A stretch of 64,000 nt of DNA from Ceratorhiza oryzae-sativae. Its lineage: Eukaryota; Basidiomycota; Agaricomycetes; Cantharellales; Ceratobasidiaceae. The stretch covers positions 186,001-250,000 of the forward strand of contig JARWMV010000239.1 in NCBI GenBank assembly GCA_030998015.1, read 5' to 3'. The position numbers and the translations under genes are program-made. The notes under the pieces were generated by a model. That model made no database searches, was not told where the DNA came from, and saw nothing but the letters and a program-made list of their open reading frames with translations. Shown here piece after piece: positions 1 through 11,626 of this stretch. Each line of letters begins with the position of its first letter. Within the stretch, counting starts at the first letter, position 1.

Positions 1-2628
1 ATACTACCAACGAGCCAACTTGGGCCAGGGCGCCTGCACTCCCAGCCAGACCATTGGCTACAACATATGTAAGGAAGAAGATGCTTGCGTTGGGAAGTCG
101 TTGAGCGAGAAGTGTGACGGCCTGAGATGGTTGTTGTAGGATCTAAAGCGACATATTGAACTAAGATATACGTTAAGCACAGACCCATCTTACCGGAACA
201 ATGGCAGAGGTCAAGCCAGACGATACGGTCACTGTCAAAAACCCGTGTCTATGGTGGAATGTAAAATTAGCAAGTCGTCATATGTTAAATAGGCCCACCC
301 ACATAACCAAGAACAAAAAATATCGCTTGTACAAGCTGATAGAAACCAATGAATGGCGGGGATGCACTCAAAGACGGCCATCGCTTATCGTAAAACGTTA
401 GTAAGTGTAATCATTAAAGTCCAAACCTCTCACCTCTAAGGTAAATAGGAAGGAGGATAAACAAGACTGCGAGGAACACAGGGGGCAGTACTCCTTGGAT
501 AATACCCTGCACAACGCCAGGAACTGATCTAGATATGAGCCAATGTCAAGATTGTCGAAATAAGTGCCTACGTTTGCATATCCATGCAAGCCAGCGCGCC
601 TTGGTGCAGAGCTGGTCGACATTGGACAGAATACCCGCGAAGGCAGTCGGGATGAACCACTAAAAAAACGGGTTAATAAGTCGGTGGAAATGGGGGTCGT
701 TTCCACGCTCACAAAAGCAATAACGGCAAATGTCAACAGCCAGGACAGCACATATCGCACCCGAACTTCATAAGCACCCTAGATAAACTATGAGCACTGG
801 GAGCAGCGGGTAAAGTATGGACACCCCTGAAACTCACATCGTCAATATTGTCCCATATAATGTCGTCAGGCGCAACCTCGATCCATTTGTGTGACATTTT
901 GAGCGGTTCGTGGTAGCTGACACACTGCGCTAACACATGTGCACCCATTTGTAAGTTGCATTGAACAAAAGCGCTCCCATGCGGCTTGCATTCCGCCAGC
1001 CCCTTGCGTTTCTCGTTCACTTCAATATTCAAACGAGCTATTTCGTTCTATATTGGTGCCTTTTAGCTTAACAGACGCAGTGAGGTTTCAAAACCCGGCT
1101 GACCTTGCACCAATCAATCGTGTCAACCTTTTGTCCGAAGAATGGAACCCATCCCAAGCGATGAGTCGGACGAGGAACCATCTCCATTGCTTGCTGGCAC
1201 TCCGATCTAGGTCCCGTTATTCCAGCATCCGCTCCACTCACAGCAGCTGACGCATTCCTGGAAGTCACCCCATCCGGAACAAGTTGACCGGTCTTGTCTG
1301 TAGGCGTAGTCCCAGAATGGCGAGGTGTGGGAGGAAGTGGCTGGTTGAGTAGCGAAGCCCGTACAGGTGGGATGTCCGTGAGTGGGTATTCATCCGACTG
1401 TCGTGTGGGTTGTGGTCGATTTGTAGATTCGGGCTTAGACTCTGGATCGCCTCCGGCCTTCTCCAGTACCTTTTGCTTCTTCTTCTCCTCTTTGAGGTGA
1501 GCGCGCCATTTCCCCACTATTGCTCGCATGTACTTGACCTCTGCCTTTTCGAGTTTTTCGCATATCTTCAAACGCTCGTTGTAGAGCGCGGGCAGATCCT
1601 GGTGTGGAGCAATCGTTATTCGGTTCACGCCAAATGAGCCGAATTGCGCTCACCGGCTGGTCTCGGTATATCCAAACTTTATTGATCCCACCGGGTACGA
1701 ATGCACAAAACTCACGAAGCTCCTTCTCCGAGCATAGTTCATCCGGCTACATAAGCCCGGTTTGAGGTTGAGCCCGAGATAAGCGAGGGTGTGGGGTTTG
1801 GCGTACCATGGACGTGATGAGCACTGTCTTTGCTTGAGCGAGACGTGAGTGATATCGAGAGATTAGGAATTGGTGTCGAGCGTGGACAAAAATCAGCAGT
1901 TCCCGACGAATTAGCCAGAAGACCAAAACTATGCCGGTAAAAAGTCAGTCCCGATTTGGGGGTTGAGAGATTTACCTATTAGACTCACAGGTCATGATAT
2001 AGACGAGTATGACATGAGCGATGTAACGCTTGTGCTCGGAGCCGATGATGCTAGTGAAGGGGAAATTGGTCTTGACGAAAATACAATTAGAGTGAGGTAC
2101 GCACTTGCCCCAAGAGAGCTTCGCTAATCCGTCTTTGTAACTTTCGCCCGGCATGTTGGCAGCGTCGATAGGCAATATAACGGGCCATGATATCAGGGTA
2201 AACAAACCGAATATCCATATCATAAGTCGCAGGAAGCGAATAAATAAATATGCATCCAATCCATTTTTCCGTATCTTTAGGCGGTGTTGGTAGGAATATC
2301 GGCAAAGCGGCGACCTCACTCACAATATCCTCGGTCGGAGCAAATATGACCGCCGGTAGCCATCTCCAAGGCCCACTGGGCAACTGTACTGCACGTTTGC
2401 TGGAGATAATATATCATATTAATGGCGGGTTCATCTTATTTTGGCAAAAGTAGCTCACCCGGGGGGAGGAAGCTCCGTACGGGGACTATATATTCTAGAC
2501 ATGGTATTCTTCAAGACAACAAAGGCGCCAACTTGGATACCAAGCAGCGCAATGTTCGTCACAAAAGCCGTTCCAAACGTCTGTGACGAGTTATTGGACG
2601 AGGTGGCCTTATTCGGGTCGATGGACAT
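1..2628 (-). CDS. CSC1/OSCA-type calcium-permeable stress-gated cation channel (DUF221/RSN1 family), 3' end cut by window edge
   Basis: Known family role: a multi-pass plasma-membrane, osmosensitive cation channel. The start is the ATG at 2626-2628 (MSIDPNKATSS), followed by a first transmembrane segment (TAFVTNIALLGIQVGAFVVL). Later exons give the conserved DAYLFIRFLRLMIWIFGLFT helix and WPVILPIDAAN (about 2110-2290). The long cytosolic loop contains KVWIYRD, then DLPALYNERLKICEKLEKAE and THRLGWVPFFGQKVDTIDW (about 1100-1700). GSAFVQCNLQMGAHVLAQ and EVAPDDIIWDNI follow at 850-1000. Membrane helices RYVLSWLLTFAVIAF and VQGIIQGVLPPVFLAVLF lie at about 460-760. In 1-140 the minus strand still reads LLAQRLPNASIFFLTYVVA, so the C terminus lies outside the window. 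There are many short introns (for example a GTGAGC donor near 1655). No frame break was seen. The loop between the KW-rich helix and THRLGW is unusually Pro/Ser-rich. Family assignment is firm; the physiological stimulus is inference. Confidence 0.9.
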
Positions 2629-3034
2629 GGTGGCAATGTGGTATAGGGTACGGTGGGCGGAGGTATCAGGCGACGCGCGCCACGCCGCTGTCGGGCGGTG
2701 GTTGTCTTTGGGAGGATGACAGACATAACCGCATGGTTGACGAAGGGACACCAACTGTGCTGCACGTGGTTTCCCCGGCTAAACGCCGGTGCCTCGAGTG
2801 CTTCTGTCAGGAAGCTTCCGCAGAGTGCCACCGCTCGATGAATACGTCAGTGGCTCATTAGCATCCTGGGCTAGCACCGATCTTCCCCAGAGCGCACTGA
2901 AACACTATCAAACGTTGGACAGACCAAACAGTTCGGAGTTTGCCTTGCGGAGACGTAAAACTTCGAATTATAAGTGTGGGTCTAGGTGCAAGGTACAAAT
3001 ATAAACAAATTTTTGCTACAGGAGTGATGGATAT

Positions 3035-3693
3035 CATCGCACGGCGTTGAGAATCGAACCAGGTGACACCTTCACCTGCAAACTGAAACGTTGGACTGCC
3101 GTCGGAGCACGAATCATGCGCGTCCCTGAGGGCACTGTCGGGTCGGGCAAGGCAAAAACAGCGGCAACTCGGGCCTGAAAGAAACCTTTGGACAATATTA
3201 ACTCCGGATAAATGCTGGAGATAAATCAATATTCTCACCCGTCTGTCCCTGCCTTGGGAAAAGGAAGGAGCGTATGGCGAGGCGGAACCGGCAACGGTAC
3301 ACGGTGGTGTTGGGAACAATCTAACGACAAGAGAACATCAAGCAAGATCCAGTTGTAAGTGTGGCCAGACTCACGTAGGGTTGCTCGAAAAGAATATAAT
3401 CACTTAATTTATTGGATGCAGTATGTGCAGTTTCACTAGAGAATGATTAATATCACGGGCTTATGGACAAGAAGGTTGACTTACTTCAAGTTATGCTTGG
3501 GCTCCCCAGACTGTAGGCTGACTTCAAAGGCATAAAAGTACCTCAGCGCAGCCGGATTTGCAGATACATCAATCTCAGCCGTTCCGTCAAAATACCGTGT
3601 AACACTAGAAGCCAAGTTTAGTTGGATGTACTCAAGGAAGGAAAATAAATAGAACTTGCTCGACGCCAGCGCTGATGTCAAAAACGTCTGCAT
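3035..3693 (-). CDS. Unrecognised small multi-exon gene
   Basis: I do not recognise the family. The minus strand reads an open exon from an ATG at 3691-3693 (MQTFLTSALASSKFYLFSF...) to a GTAAGT donor at about 3485. The next exon contains ETAHTASNKLSDYILFEQPY and ends at a GTGAGT donor. A further exon begins IVPNTTVYRCRFRLAIRS, and a last exon contains ARVAAVFALPDPTVPSG, with TGA at 3035-3037. The joins between the first three exons keep phase. The last join is ambiguous: a second reading of that exon stays open past 3035. An alternative upstream ATG at 3763 lies in another frame. A TATATAAG box sits at about 3947-3954 upstream. The product has hydrophobic and beta-rich stretches but no clear signal peptide or catalytic motif. 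Confidence 0.45.
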
Positions 3694-3946
3694 GCCGCTC
3701 CATCGCAACCGCCATAGGGATCTGAGTGCAAAACTCGGAGAACGCCAGTGGGGAGAGCGACATCTCGCCGTAATCAGGGGGGCCTTGGGGTTCGCAATCG
3801 GTGGGGGATGAGGGTGACGCTTGCCTGTGAGGTGGCTGAGAAGCTTGAGTAGACAAGTGTGCAATAGAATAAGTACGCGTCCCGACGAGAGAGAAGAGAT
3901 TATTAGATTGGGTAGTTGTGTGCAGAAGCCTGGCGATAACCTACCC

Positions 3947-3954
3947 TTATATAG
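3947..3954 (-). promoter_or_regulatory. TATA-box-like element upstream of the 3035-3693 gene
   Basis: The minus strand reads TATATAAG. It lies about 250 bases 5' of the chosen ATG (3693), which would allow a 5' UTR of roughly 220 nt. Position and sequence are seen; function is inferred. Confidence 0.35.
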
Positions 3955-6900
3955 CTCGGATGCGGTCAGGACCTTCATAGCAGTGGTCGATGAAAGAGAC
4001 ACGAAGGCTGGACCGAGACAAATGCAGTATAAACTCCGTGGCACGCTGTTTGGTAGTGATGCAAATAGAATCGTGTGTACGCTTTAAGACGGGCGTGTGG
4101 AGTCGCAGGAAACCGCTTATGGTGGATGGAATTGAAAAAATAATTCGAGCTGTGCCAAGGCCGAATAGTGGACGGGCTTGCTTGGTCCAATTGTGGTATA
4201 TTTGAGCGAGCGAGGAAACCAGGTGTAGCAGCCCTGGGTCATTACAGCGACAGATGCGTTCCTACCGCGCTAGATTACCGTTTGCCAGCCACGAGGGGGT
4301 AGCAGCCCGAGGTACAACCACGGCACTAGAAACGAGAAATGCGTCAGATCGAAGGAAAACTGCATCATCGGCGATGAAACTACTCGACTTTTTCGTCAAA
4401 CCCGAGCACCGGCGGCCCAAGTGAGCCGGTTTTTTTTTTCCCCACACTTCTCCATTCAAGCTCAGCGTGACCCATGCCAGAGTTCACCGCCGCTATCCCC
4501 TCCTTGAACACGTCAATTTCGTACTCTAGTGCGGTAAATTTTGATTGTTACGAAGTTGCTAAGGGAGTTGAAATGAGGCGAGGCGCACACAGTAATTTCA
4601 ATTTTACCAGCTGCTAACTGTATTGGTCATGTGAAGAGACTGCGGGCACCCTATTTGTCACCACATTTGGATCAAAGGCTAACGAGCACAAGGTCGCTCA
4701 TTCCGACGTCTAGTCCAATGGCGGAATACATGCGAATGATCTAGACAGGCCTCGGCGCACTTAATTGGCTGGCTATCGTTTGACGACTCCGGAGCAGCAG
4801 CTGATATCGCTGCCGCCCATAACGTGGATGCGGTCGTACTTTATCTGATGGAAACGCTCATCACCGTGTGCGTGAATTCCGAAATGAAGGTTACACTTCG
4901 GTTCAGAGATCGAGTCAATCGCTCGGGTAAATTATCTAGTCTATTCCAGACTAAGCGCCAGTATTCACACCCGCCGACCACTCGGGGACCAGATGGGCGA
5001 AGCTATTAACACGTACGCCGATATGTCGACTGATGACCGCCGTTGGCGTTCCCCGGTCCACCCAATGTGTGCCACAGAAAACCTAAAACCATCACGAGAG
5101 CGGGCCCGGAGTTACGTATCGCCATCATCGCCACAAACAAACCAGGTCTGGCCACGTGGTAGCTCTGATCGGTCCTGATCGGCGCTCCCTCCTGATCATC
5201 ATTCGCTTAAACGTGGCGCGTCCCTTGGTGGTTTCCCGCGGTCTGCCGATGTCGACTTTCTGGTGCTACTATCGGGGGTGAGTGTACTTCATTTCATGCA
5301 GAGTACTGAGTTCAACTCGGGCTCAGTGATGACCAGTCTACGAATGGTTCGTTGCGCCTGTTGAAATATCGCTGAGCAGACTGAAGTAGAGCAAGGCGAT
5401 ACCAAGCAGGCTATCTTGCTGAAACAAAGCTCCAGGGGCATCCATGGGCGGTATCAAAATCCATCCATTAAGTTCGAGCAGCCAGCAGAATGGTGAGAAC
5501 ATCTATATTCCCTGGGCTGACTCTTCACGATATGATTGGTTCTATATTGCGCAATGCAGCAGAGCATTCCTCTTAAATGAAATTTATCCCTGAATGAAGA
5601 TAGAACGGCTGTAACATTTTGATAGCCTAGAGCAGTCTTACATCCGCGGCCACCTAAAGCAGCAATACGTGTATCCATGGATGGTATATCCGAAATAACA
5701 AAGGAGCCCGCAAAGCGTGCGGGCGATTTTCGGCGAAGCAGGCTGGGATGCCGTGTAGAACAAATCCACGGTAGTGGGGCCCCTGCCATCTGAACTGCTG
5801 ACGCTGCGCCATACGACTGTACTTTGCCACAGAGTTATCAGCAGTGCTGAGTACGATGTGCGCGTTTAGTAGGAAGGGGAATTTGCTGAAGCATCACAGG
5901 GGGCATCATTTAAGAAGTGGCATATTAGCCTGGGCCCTTCCGATTTGGGTGTGCGACTAAACACTCGTCCGTTCAACCGAAATGTAAAAATAGCAGACCA
6001 CTAGGCCTGTGTCTTCTGCAAGATACGTTCGTGTATGGGCGAACCTTTGGGTGGCTTCCCCAGGGTCAACAGGCATCGTCATTAAATCATCATGATGAGG
6101 TCACTAGATCGCCTCGCGCGTGTTGGTGCATCTCGGCACGATAGTCTGGATGTGTAGGGCAGTGTTTGTGCCGCGCGGCCGCCGCGCCGGCGGTATCCCG
6201 ATCTTAGCAAGGCCGCCAGCTTGAAGGATAGAAGGGTGCTTGTAGTTTGCATAGCCATCAGTGATATGTTTCGTTTTGGGGTTTGTCAAATATATACACT
6301 AAATGTGGTTGGATGGGCAACGCATTCCGCCGAACCATAGTCTAGACGGTATTCTTAGCTCTTGTGCAATTTGGTCCGTTACTCATTCCACGGATGTGTG
6401 TAGTCTATCATTCTGTTTAGTTTTCCTGTATGGAATATCGGATCAGGCGGGTAGAAGACCTGGGTGTGGCGATATGTGCTAGATCTAACTATGTATATTA
6501 TTTGCATCACTGTCTTTTACCCATAGTATCGCATACCATGGATCTGACTGAATCCAGCACCCATAGAAACGATCCTGATGGTCGAAGCTCAGCATCGCAT
6601 ATACCTTGAGCACAACCCAGAAGGTAAAGCGACCAAGGCGTAAGATCATTTAGCATATCGGATAGACAGGAGTAAACCTTGCGGTGACCGAGCCAGAAAT
6701 CTCCGGTTTTCCACGGTGCAATAAATAAGCTTTTTGTCCGGATGAACGTTTGAGCTGGATGGAGGTCTTGTGGCGACCGAGTATGAGGATTCTAGTGTGT
6801 GAGTCGGTGAGAAGGAAGTCGGAGTTCAAGGGATCGACGTGCCACAGGTGGAGAATCTGACATCCATTATGCTGATGGTCACTTGGGTTGGGGCGTGTAC

Positions 6901-7703
6901 AGGCTGAGCCAAAGGAAACGGTGGGGCGTTCGCAGCATAGCAATCGGGTGTATCTGAATGTGCTAGAGTTACGACACTTGTCAACGAGTTGTTGTAATAT
7001 AGCTATGCCCGATCGCGAGCGCCTCCTGAGCAATACGAATGAGTTATGCAAGTCAGAGGAAGTTGGCTATTTTGAGGAGCGGATATCTGTCGGGCCTGGT
7101 GACAACTGAGATGAGAATGATGCTGTTTGATACACACGTTGTTGATGGGTGCACGACGAGCAATAGTATCGACTCACGTAGAGATTGGGGTGAGATAGAG
7201 TGCATTGGCCATCCTGGAACAGGTCTTTCCGCATGAAACATGGCCGACATATGGGATGATCAGATGGCGATGCGGGTCACACGCGTGTGTGTCGGTTATG
7301 GCGTATTTGGAGTGCGGGGGGCGGGATGACGTCGTCGGGCGTGGCAGTGTCGGTGGAGAGGATGAGCTCGCCCACGACCGAGTCGCGTCTGTCGAGTCTG
7401 CTGCAGAGTGCGAAGCGCCGAGTGCAGCCCGCCGGTGCGTGTTTTGCGGTGTTGCATGGCCTGCTCCGCTCACAGCCCCGATGTTTGGCCCCGGTTTGTC
7501 CCCTCCCTCCGGCGTCTGCCTCGCCCTTGTCGCCGTCGCCGCGTCGCTCATGCTCGCCGCCTGGACCCGGTTCTGGAACCGTCACACCAACCCGTGAGTC
7601 ACTGCCTTGGCTCCAGGCGCTTGCTCACAACCCACAATCCAGATCAGGCTCAGATAACCCAAAGTACCAGACCAAAGCACATCCCACTCTCCCCGCCGCC
7701 GAC
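3955..7703. other. Gene-poor interval (3.7 kb)
   Basis: Only short open frames without recognisable domains, conserved splice structure or codon regularity are visible on either strand. A minus-strand frame at 6650-7051 (HVDPLNSDFLLTDSHTR...) is the most protein-like stretch, but no family could be named. A 7-bp perfect inverted repeat (GCCCGCA/TGCGGGC, 5706-5724) and a GC-rich palindromic stretch near 6170-6190 are present. The last 400 bases before the PP2C gene are CG-rich and probably contain its promoter and 5' UTR. I see no transposase or RNA gene here. Confidence 0.5.
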
Positions 7704-9091
7704 ATGTACAACAACTCGGGCCCTCCTGTCGCCGAATCTCCCGACGCCCACTCCCAGGCCGTCACCACCGCGCCGGGCGCAAACACCAATGGCGTCAGTC
7801 ATGCGGTCATCTTGCTCTGCTCCGTCTAACCTCCCGCACAGGCCCTAAACCAGCACTCGGGCTCGCCACACGGCTACGAGGTCGGTGTCGCTCATGACCG
7901 CGGCCAACGCCGCACGATGGAGGACTCCCATTCCTTCATCGTCGATTTCGCCGGTGTCCGTGGCCAAGGCTACTATGCCATCTTTGATGGCCACGCGGGC
8001 AAACACGCTGCAGAGTGGTGCGGCCAAAACTTCCACAAGGTGCGCCTGTGCAGGAGCTCTGGCAGCTGACCATCACACCTAACCGCATGCCGCTAGAAAT
8101 TCTTGACTATGCTCGCCGAGCATGACGAGCCTGTACCGGACGTTCTGAACCGAACGTTCCATCTGGTGGACAAAGAGCTTTCGGAGATGGCCGCCCAAGG
8201 GACAACGCACTCTGGGTGCACTGCCGTGACCGCTTTTTTGCGCTTGGAGGATCAGGATGGTAAACCTGTAAAGGGTGAGTGGGCCTCGCCCCGTTGTCCA
8301 CCAGCTTCGGGTCGTATCGGACCTGGTCCGAATAGATGTTGGCATTGCGCATCACTTTGCCGACGGTGTTTAGGGCACCCGCGTAACCTGCAACTCCGGC
8401 GTTGTCGAGCGCGTCCGGTGGAGCTGCACAGCACAACGCAAATTTCCCTCTCCGATGACAAATTGAGGATCGGACTAGGCACTAAACCATAATTCTGCAT
8501 AGAACCAAATGCTCAGACGCGGCGAGTTTTGTATACCGCCAATGCGGGTGATGCGCGCGGTGTATTATGTCGCGCCGGCAAGGCCGTTCGCTTGACATAT
8601 GATCACAAGGGAAGCGATAAACAAGAAGCTAAGCGGATTGTCGATGCTGGTGGGTTCGTCCTGAATAACAGGGTTAATGGTGCGTAGTTGATCGGCTTGG
8701 TTATTTTGCACGCCACTCATGCCAGTTGGTAATTAGGCGTTCTTGCTGTCACTCGATCTCTCGGAGATTCTGCCATGAAAGAATTCGTAGTAGGAAGTCC
8801 GTACACCACTGAAACCGAGCTCTCGGATGAAGACGAGTTTGTCATTCTCGCCTGTGACGGGGTACGTTTCATCTCTGTGCCTCTTGCTCTTTCCGCGCCC
8901 GCCATCGATTAATGCTAACTCATTTTGTTTAGCTATGGGACGTTGCAGATGATCAAGCCGCCGTGGACATTGTTCGTAAAGCAGCTCCGATCTCCGCCCA
9001 AGAGGCAGCCCAAACCTTGCTTCAGCACGCCCTCTCCAGCTTCTCGATGGATAACGTTAGCGTATTGGTTGTTCGGTTTCTCCCCAAGTAA
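7704..9091 (+). CDS. PP2C-family Ser/Thr protein phosphatase (Ptc1-like)
   Basis: Mg/Mn-dependent phosphatase that in fungi typically damps stress MAP-kinase signalling (family knowledge). Six exons can be read: 7704-7793, 7842-8039, 8097-8274, 8503-8679, 8737-8861 and 8933-9091 (TAA), all with GT-AG introns and consistent phase. Motifs in order: [31 protein letters not shown] (metal-binding Asp), [80 protein letters not shown] and [11 protein letters not shown]. All the PP2C core motifs are present, so the enzyme should be active. The third intron (8275-8502) is longer than the others. The N terminus ([13 protein letters not shown]...) is a short Pro/Ala-rich extension without a targeting signal, so a cytosolic/nuclear enzyme is expected. 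Confidence 0.93.
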
Positions 9092-9925
9092 CCAAGGAGT
9101 ATTATCGTATGCGATGACCGAATGAGTTGTGTTATATGAACTACTTGTTGGCAGTGTCCTTGTACCGTTAACATATCTGTGAATATTGTTGTCTCTCTGT
9201 AAAGTGTTTCGTTTCGTTGCATGATGGCTGGACTGTCCATTTAGCACTCAATTATAACATCGAGAAGCCCGTTTGATGCTATGATGTGATTAGAAGATGG
9301 AACAAGAGCAGGAATGTCAGTTTATGGTAGCACAATTATATCGTTTGTGGGTTCAGCTATCACGTGATATTACCACCCTTCCCCTTTTGTCCAGAATCTT
9401 CTACTTGAAGCAGTTTTATACTTTGATTTTAAAAAGTTCACAAGAATACAGTTCGGTTATTCAAAGAGTTGCACGAGTTGTACCAAAGTAGAAGTACCAG
9501 ATGAGGCGGCCATTTTGGCTTTGAGCTCGGATCGTCTCCTACCCACCACATCATGTGGTGCGGCAGCGTATCTGACAGATCGGCCGAGGTATACCACGCG
9601 ACTGCTCCTGCTCCATGAATAAGATGTATGCGAGATTAGTGGCCCCAGCGCCTCTTCGAAGTCGCCGGGCGCTAATTAAGTCCATACTTAGTCATATTGC
9701 ACACTTGCCATCATTAAATGTGGGGAATCCCAACGGCGCGGAGCACGCCGGCCTGAACTGACCGATGCTGACAGCTATTGCTCATTATGATACCATCAAA
9801 CCAGCTTTCATATTATCCCTTATCTTTGGCTCTCCCGTGAGAATAAAAAGGAGGCTGGGAGGAGGCCACAAGTGTACCCTTTTCCCATCCTCCCCTGTTA
9901 GGCGCCCGCATTTCTCTTGTACGAT
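9092..9925. other. Intergenic region between PP2C and F-box-like genes
   Basis: About 0.8 kb containing the PP2C 3' region and the promoter of the downstream gene. No coding motif, repeat or RNA gene recognised. Confidence 0.5.
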
Positions 9926-11626
9926 ATGACAGCCGTGTACACGCCCTCTAGTCCCGTTGCTTTGTCAGACGAGACGAGTTTAACCATGTTGCCAGCTGAT
10001 GTCCTCCTGCTGATTCTATCGATTTCAACTCCTACGACACTCAGACGATGCCAGGAAGTAAGTTACTCCACAAACCGTCCAGAGGCGGCTGCTAACATTT
10101 GATTTCCAATTGAAATGATAGGTATGCCGCTTCCTGAGGGACCTGGTTCGCTCGGACGTGTACCTCCAATACCTACTCCAGCTAGACGTCTGCGGCTACA
10201 CAGAGCCCCTCAACCCTCGTAGGGATCTAAGTTACACTCAGAAGACGGCATTACTCCGGGACCATGCTTTCCGATGGCGTAACCCCGGTATGGTTACACC
10301 GAGCTACCACGAACTGCCCGCTGGCCGTGCGATTGGCGCCCACCCTTTTGTCAAGGGCACATTGGTCTGGAAAGTCGATGCAGATGGAGAAAACGATAAG
10401 ATCCATTTTTATCAGCTCGCATCAAGAAATAGGGGTACTCGGTTCAAGTCCTGGTCGGTCGACGTGGCTGAATTTCGGGACTTTGACACCCTCTGGGTTG
10501 ATCCTGAGCAGGATCTGTTGGTTGTCGTGACGAAGGCTAGTCTTGTTTCTGGGAGAACAGCCTACGAGCTTCACCTCAGGTCTATGGCGACCAACCAGTC
10601 TCATCCAATAGTTGCAGAAGAGCATTCTGTGCTTAGCTATTCTACTACATTCGAGTCGATGCGCGTCGAGGTTGTTGGTCGTTGTTTGACTGTTATCGCT
10701 GCTCCCTCGCATCACAGTGCTGCAGATGTTGTGGTTTGGGATTGGACAACAGGAGCAAAGCTGGTGGTAGGTTTCCTCCTCCTCATTTCGAATAAACCGA
10801 TGGGCTGAAATATGGTATGAAGCATCTAGGCTACGAAGGTAGCTCTCAGGTTGAGCTCCTTTCGGAAGGATGTCTTGTTGTCGCGCAGTCGCTTACCTCT
10901 AAATCGGCTTCTTCCAATAATTCTCCAGGTTGCTTGAAGCTCTATAGATTCAGCCTGCAGCCAAATAGCCGAACAGAAGAAGCCATACATGCAGCATCGT
11001 TTGAACTTCCGTTCAACTCTAGCGAAGGCTCTTCTTCCGAGATCAAGCTCTCTCTGGCACCAAGCACCGCTGTTGCTTCTTGCTACCCATCCGCAGCCAG
11101 GGTGTATGAACAGCCATCCTTGGATCGACTATTTCGCGTGGAGATGAAGGTGCCCTCCAAGTACTTCTATCACGGGATGCAGGCACTAGGGACCATATAT
11201 GCGCCCGTGTCTACGCTCGTGAACCCCATTTCGTACTCTATGTCTGGTACAACGGGTAGTCAGAATGTTTTGAATATTCGTTGGGACGACTGGAAGCACC
11301 AAGTGTCCCTGGGTGGCAACGCCGAGCCTACTGCCAACAGCTGTGTTAGGATGTCCGCTCGGCGTGCGCTGATTACTGAGCGGCAGCTAGGAGGCAAGCT
11401 ATCGAATCCGGACATAATCGAGTTTCGTCAAAAGCGGCCCGCTGTTTCGAGTACAGAACATAATCTTCAAGCCGAATACCAAAAGCCAAGCGGGAGCGAT
11501 TCGGGCGAGATGTCTGGGCGCAGTTTAGTGTGCACAAGCGCAAACCTGAGCGTGAAGCCAGCTTCGCCAAGCTCGATGATGGAGTGGTGTGACCAACCAT
11601 GGATAGATGGAGAGCATGGTGGGTAA
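9926..11626 (+). CDS. F-box-like domain protein (lineage-expanded family), paralogue of the gene at 56637-58283
   Basis: The start ATG is at 9926. Exon 1 (9926-10057) encodes an F-box-like segment, LPADVLLLILSISTPTTLRRCQE, ending at a GTAAGT donor. Exon 2 (10122-10766) begins VCRFLRDLVRSDVYLQY and continues into a long region with YTQKTALLRDHAFRW, LYRFS-type beta strands and the DVVVWDWTTGAKL motif. Exon 3 (from about 10823) has GYEGSSQVELLSEGCLVVAQ, then LNIRWDDW, ARRALITERQLGG and DIIEFRQKRPA, ending at TAA 11624-11626. Intron positions match the paralogue, as does the block order (F-box, WDWxTG, WDDW, C-terminal DFN/EFR region). Fungal F-box proteins usually bind SKP1 in SCF ubiquitin ligases; the substrate here is unknown. 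The exact 3' end is less certain, because a GTGGGT donor overlaps the last codons. Confidence 0.75.

Noticed and set aside
3035..3075. tRNA-like B-box (GGTTCGATTCTC on the minus strand)
   Set aside because: No matching A-box, acceptor stem or anticodon arm at the right spacing; it lies inside the last exon of a predicted gene.
5706..5724. GC-rich hairpin resembling a bacterial terminator
   Set aside because: Single short inverted repeat in a fungal intergenic region, no U-run and no adjacent gene end.
6650..7051. Minus-strand 133-codon frame (HVDPLNSDFLLTDSHTR...) considered as a DUF6593-type gene
   Set aside because: Only a vague resemblance at one segment, no consistent exon structure or downstream motifs.
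10440..10455. B-box-like GGTTCAAGTCC on the plus strand
   Set aside because: Inside continuous F-box-like coding sequence, with no cloverleaf around it.
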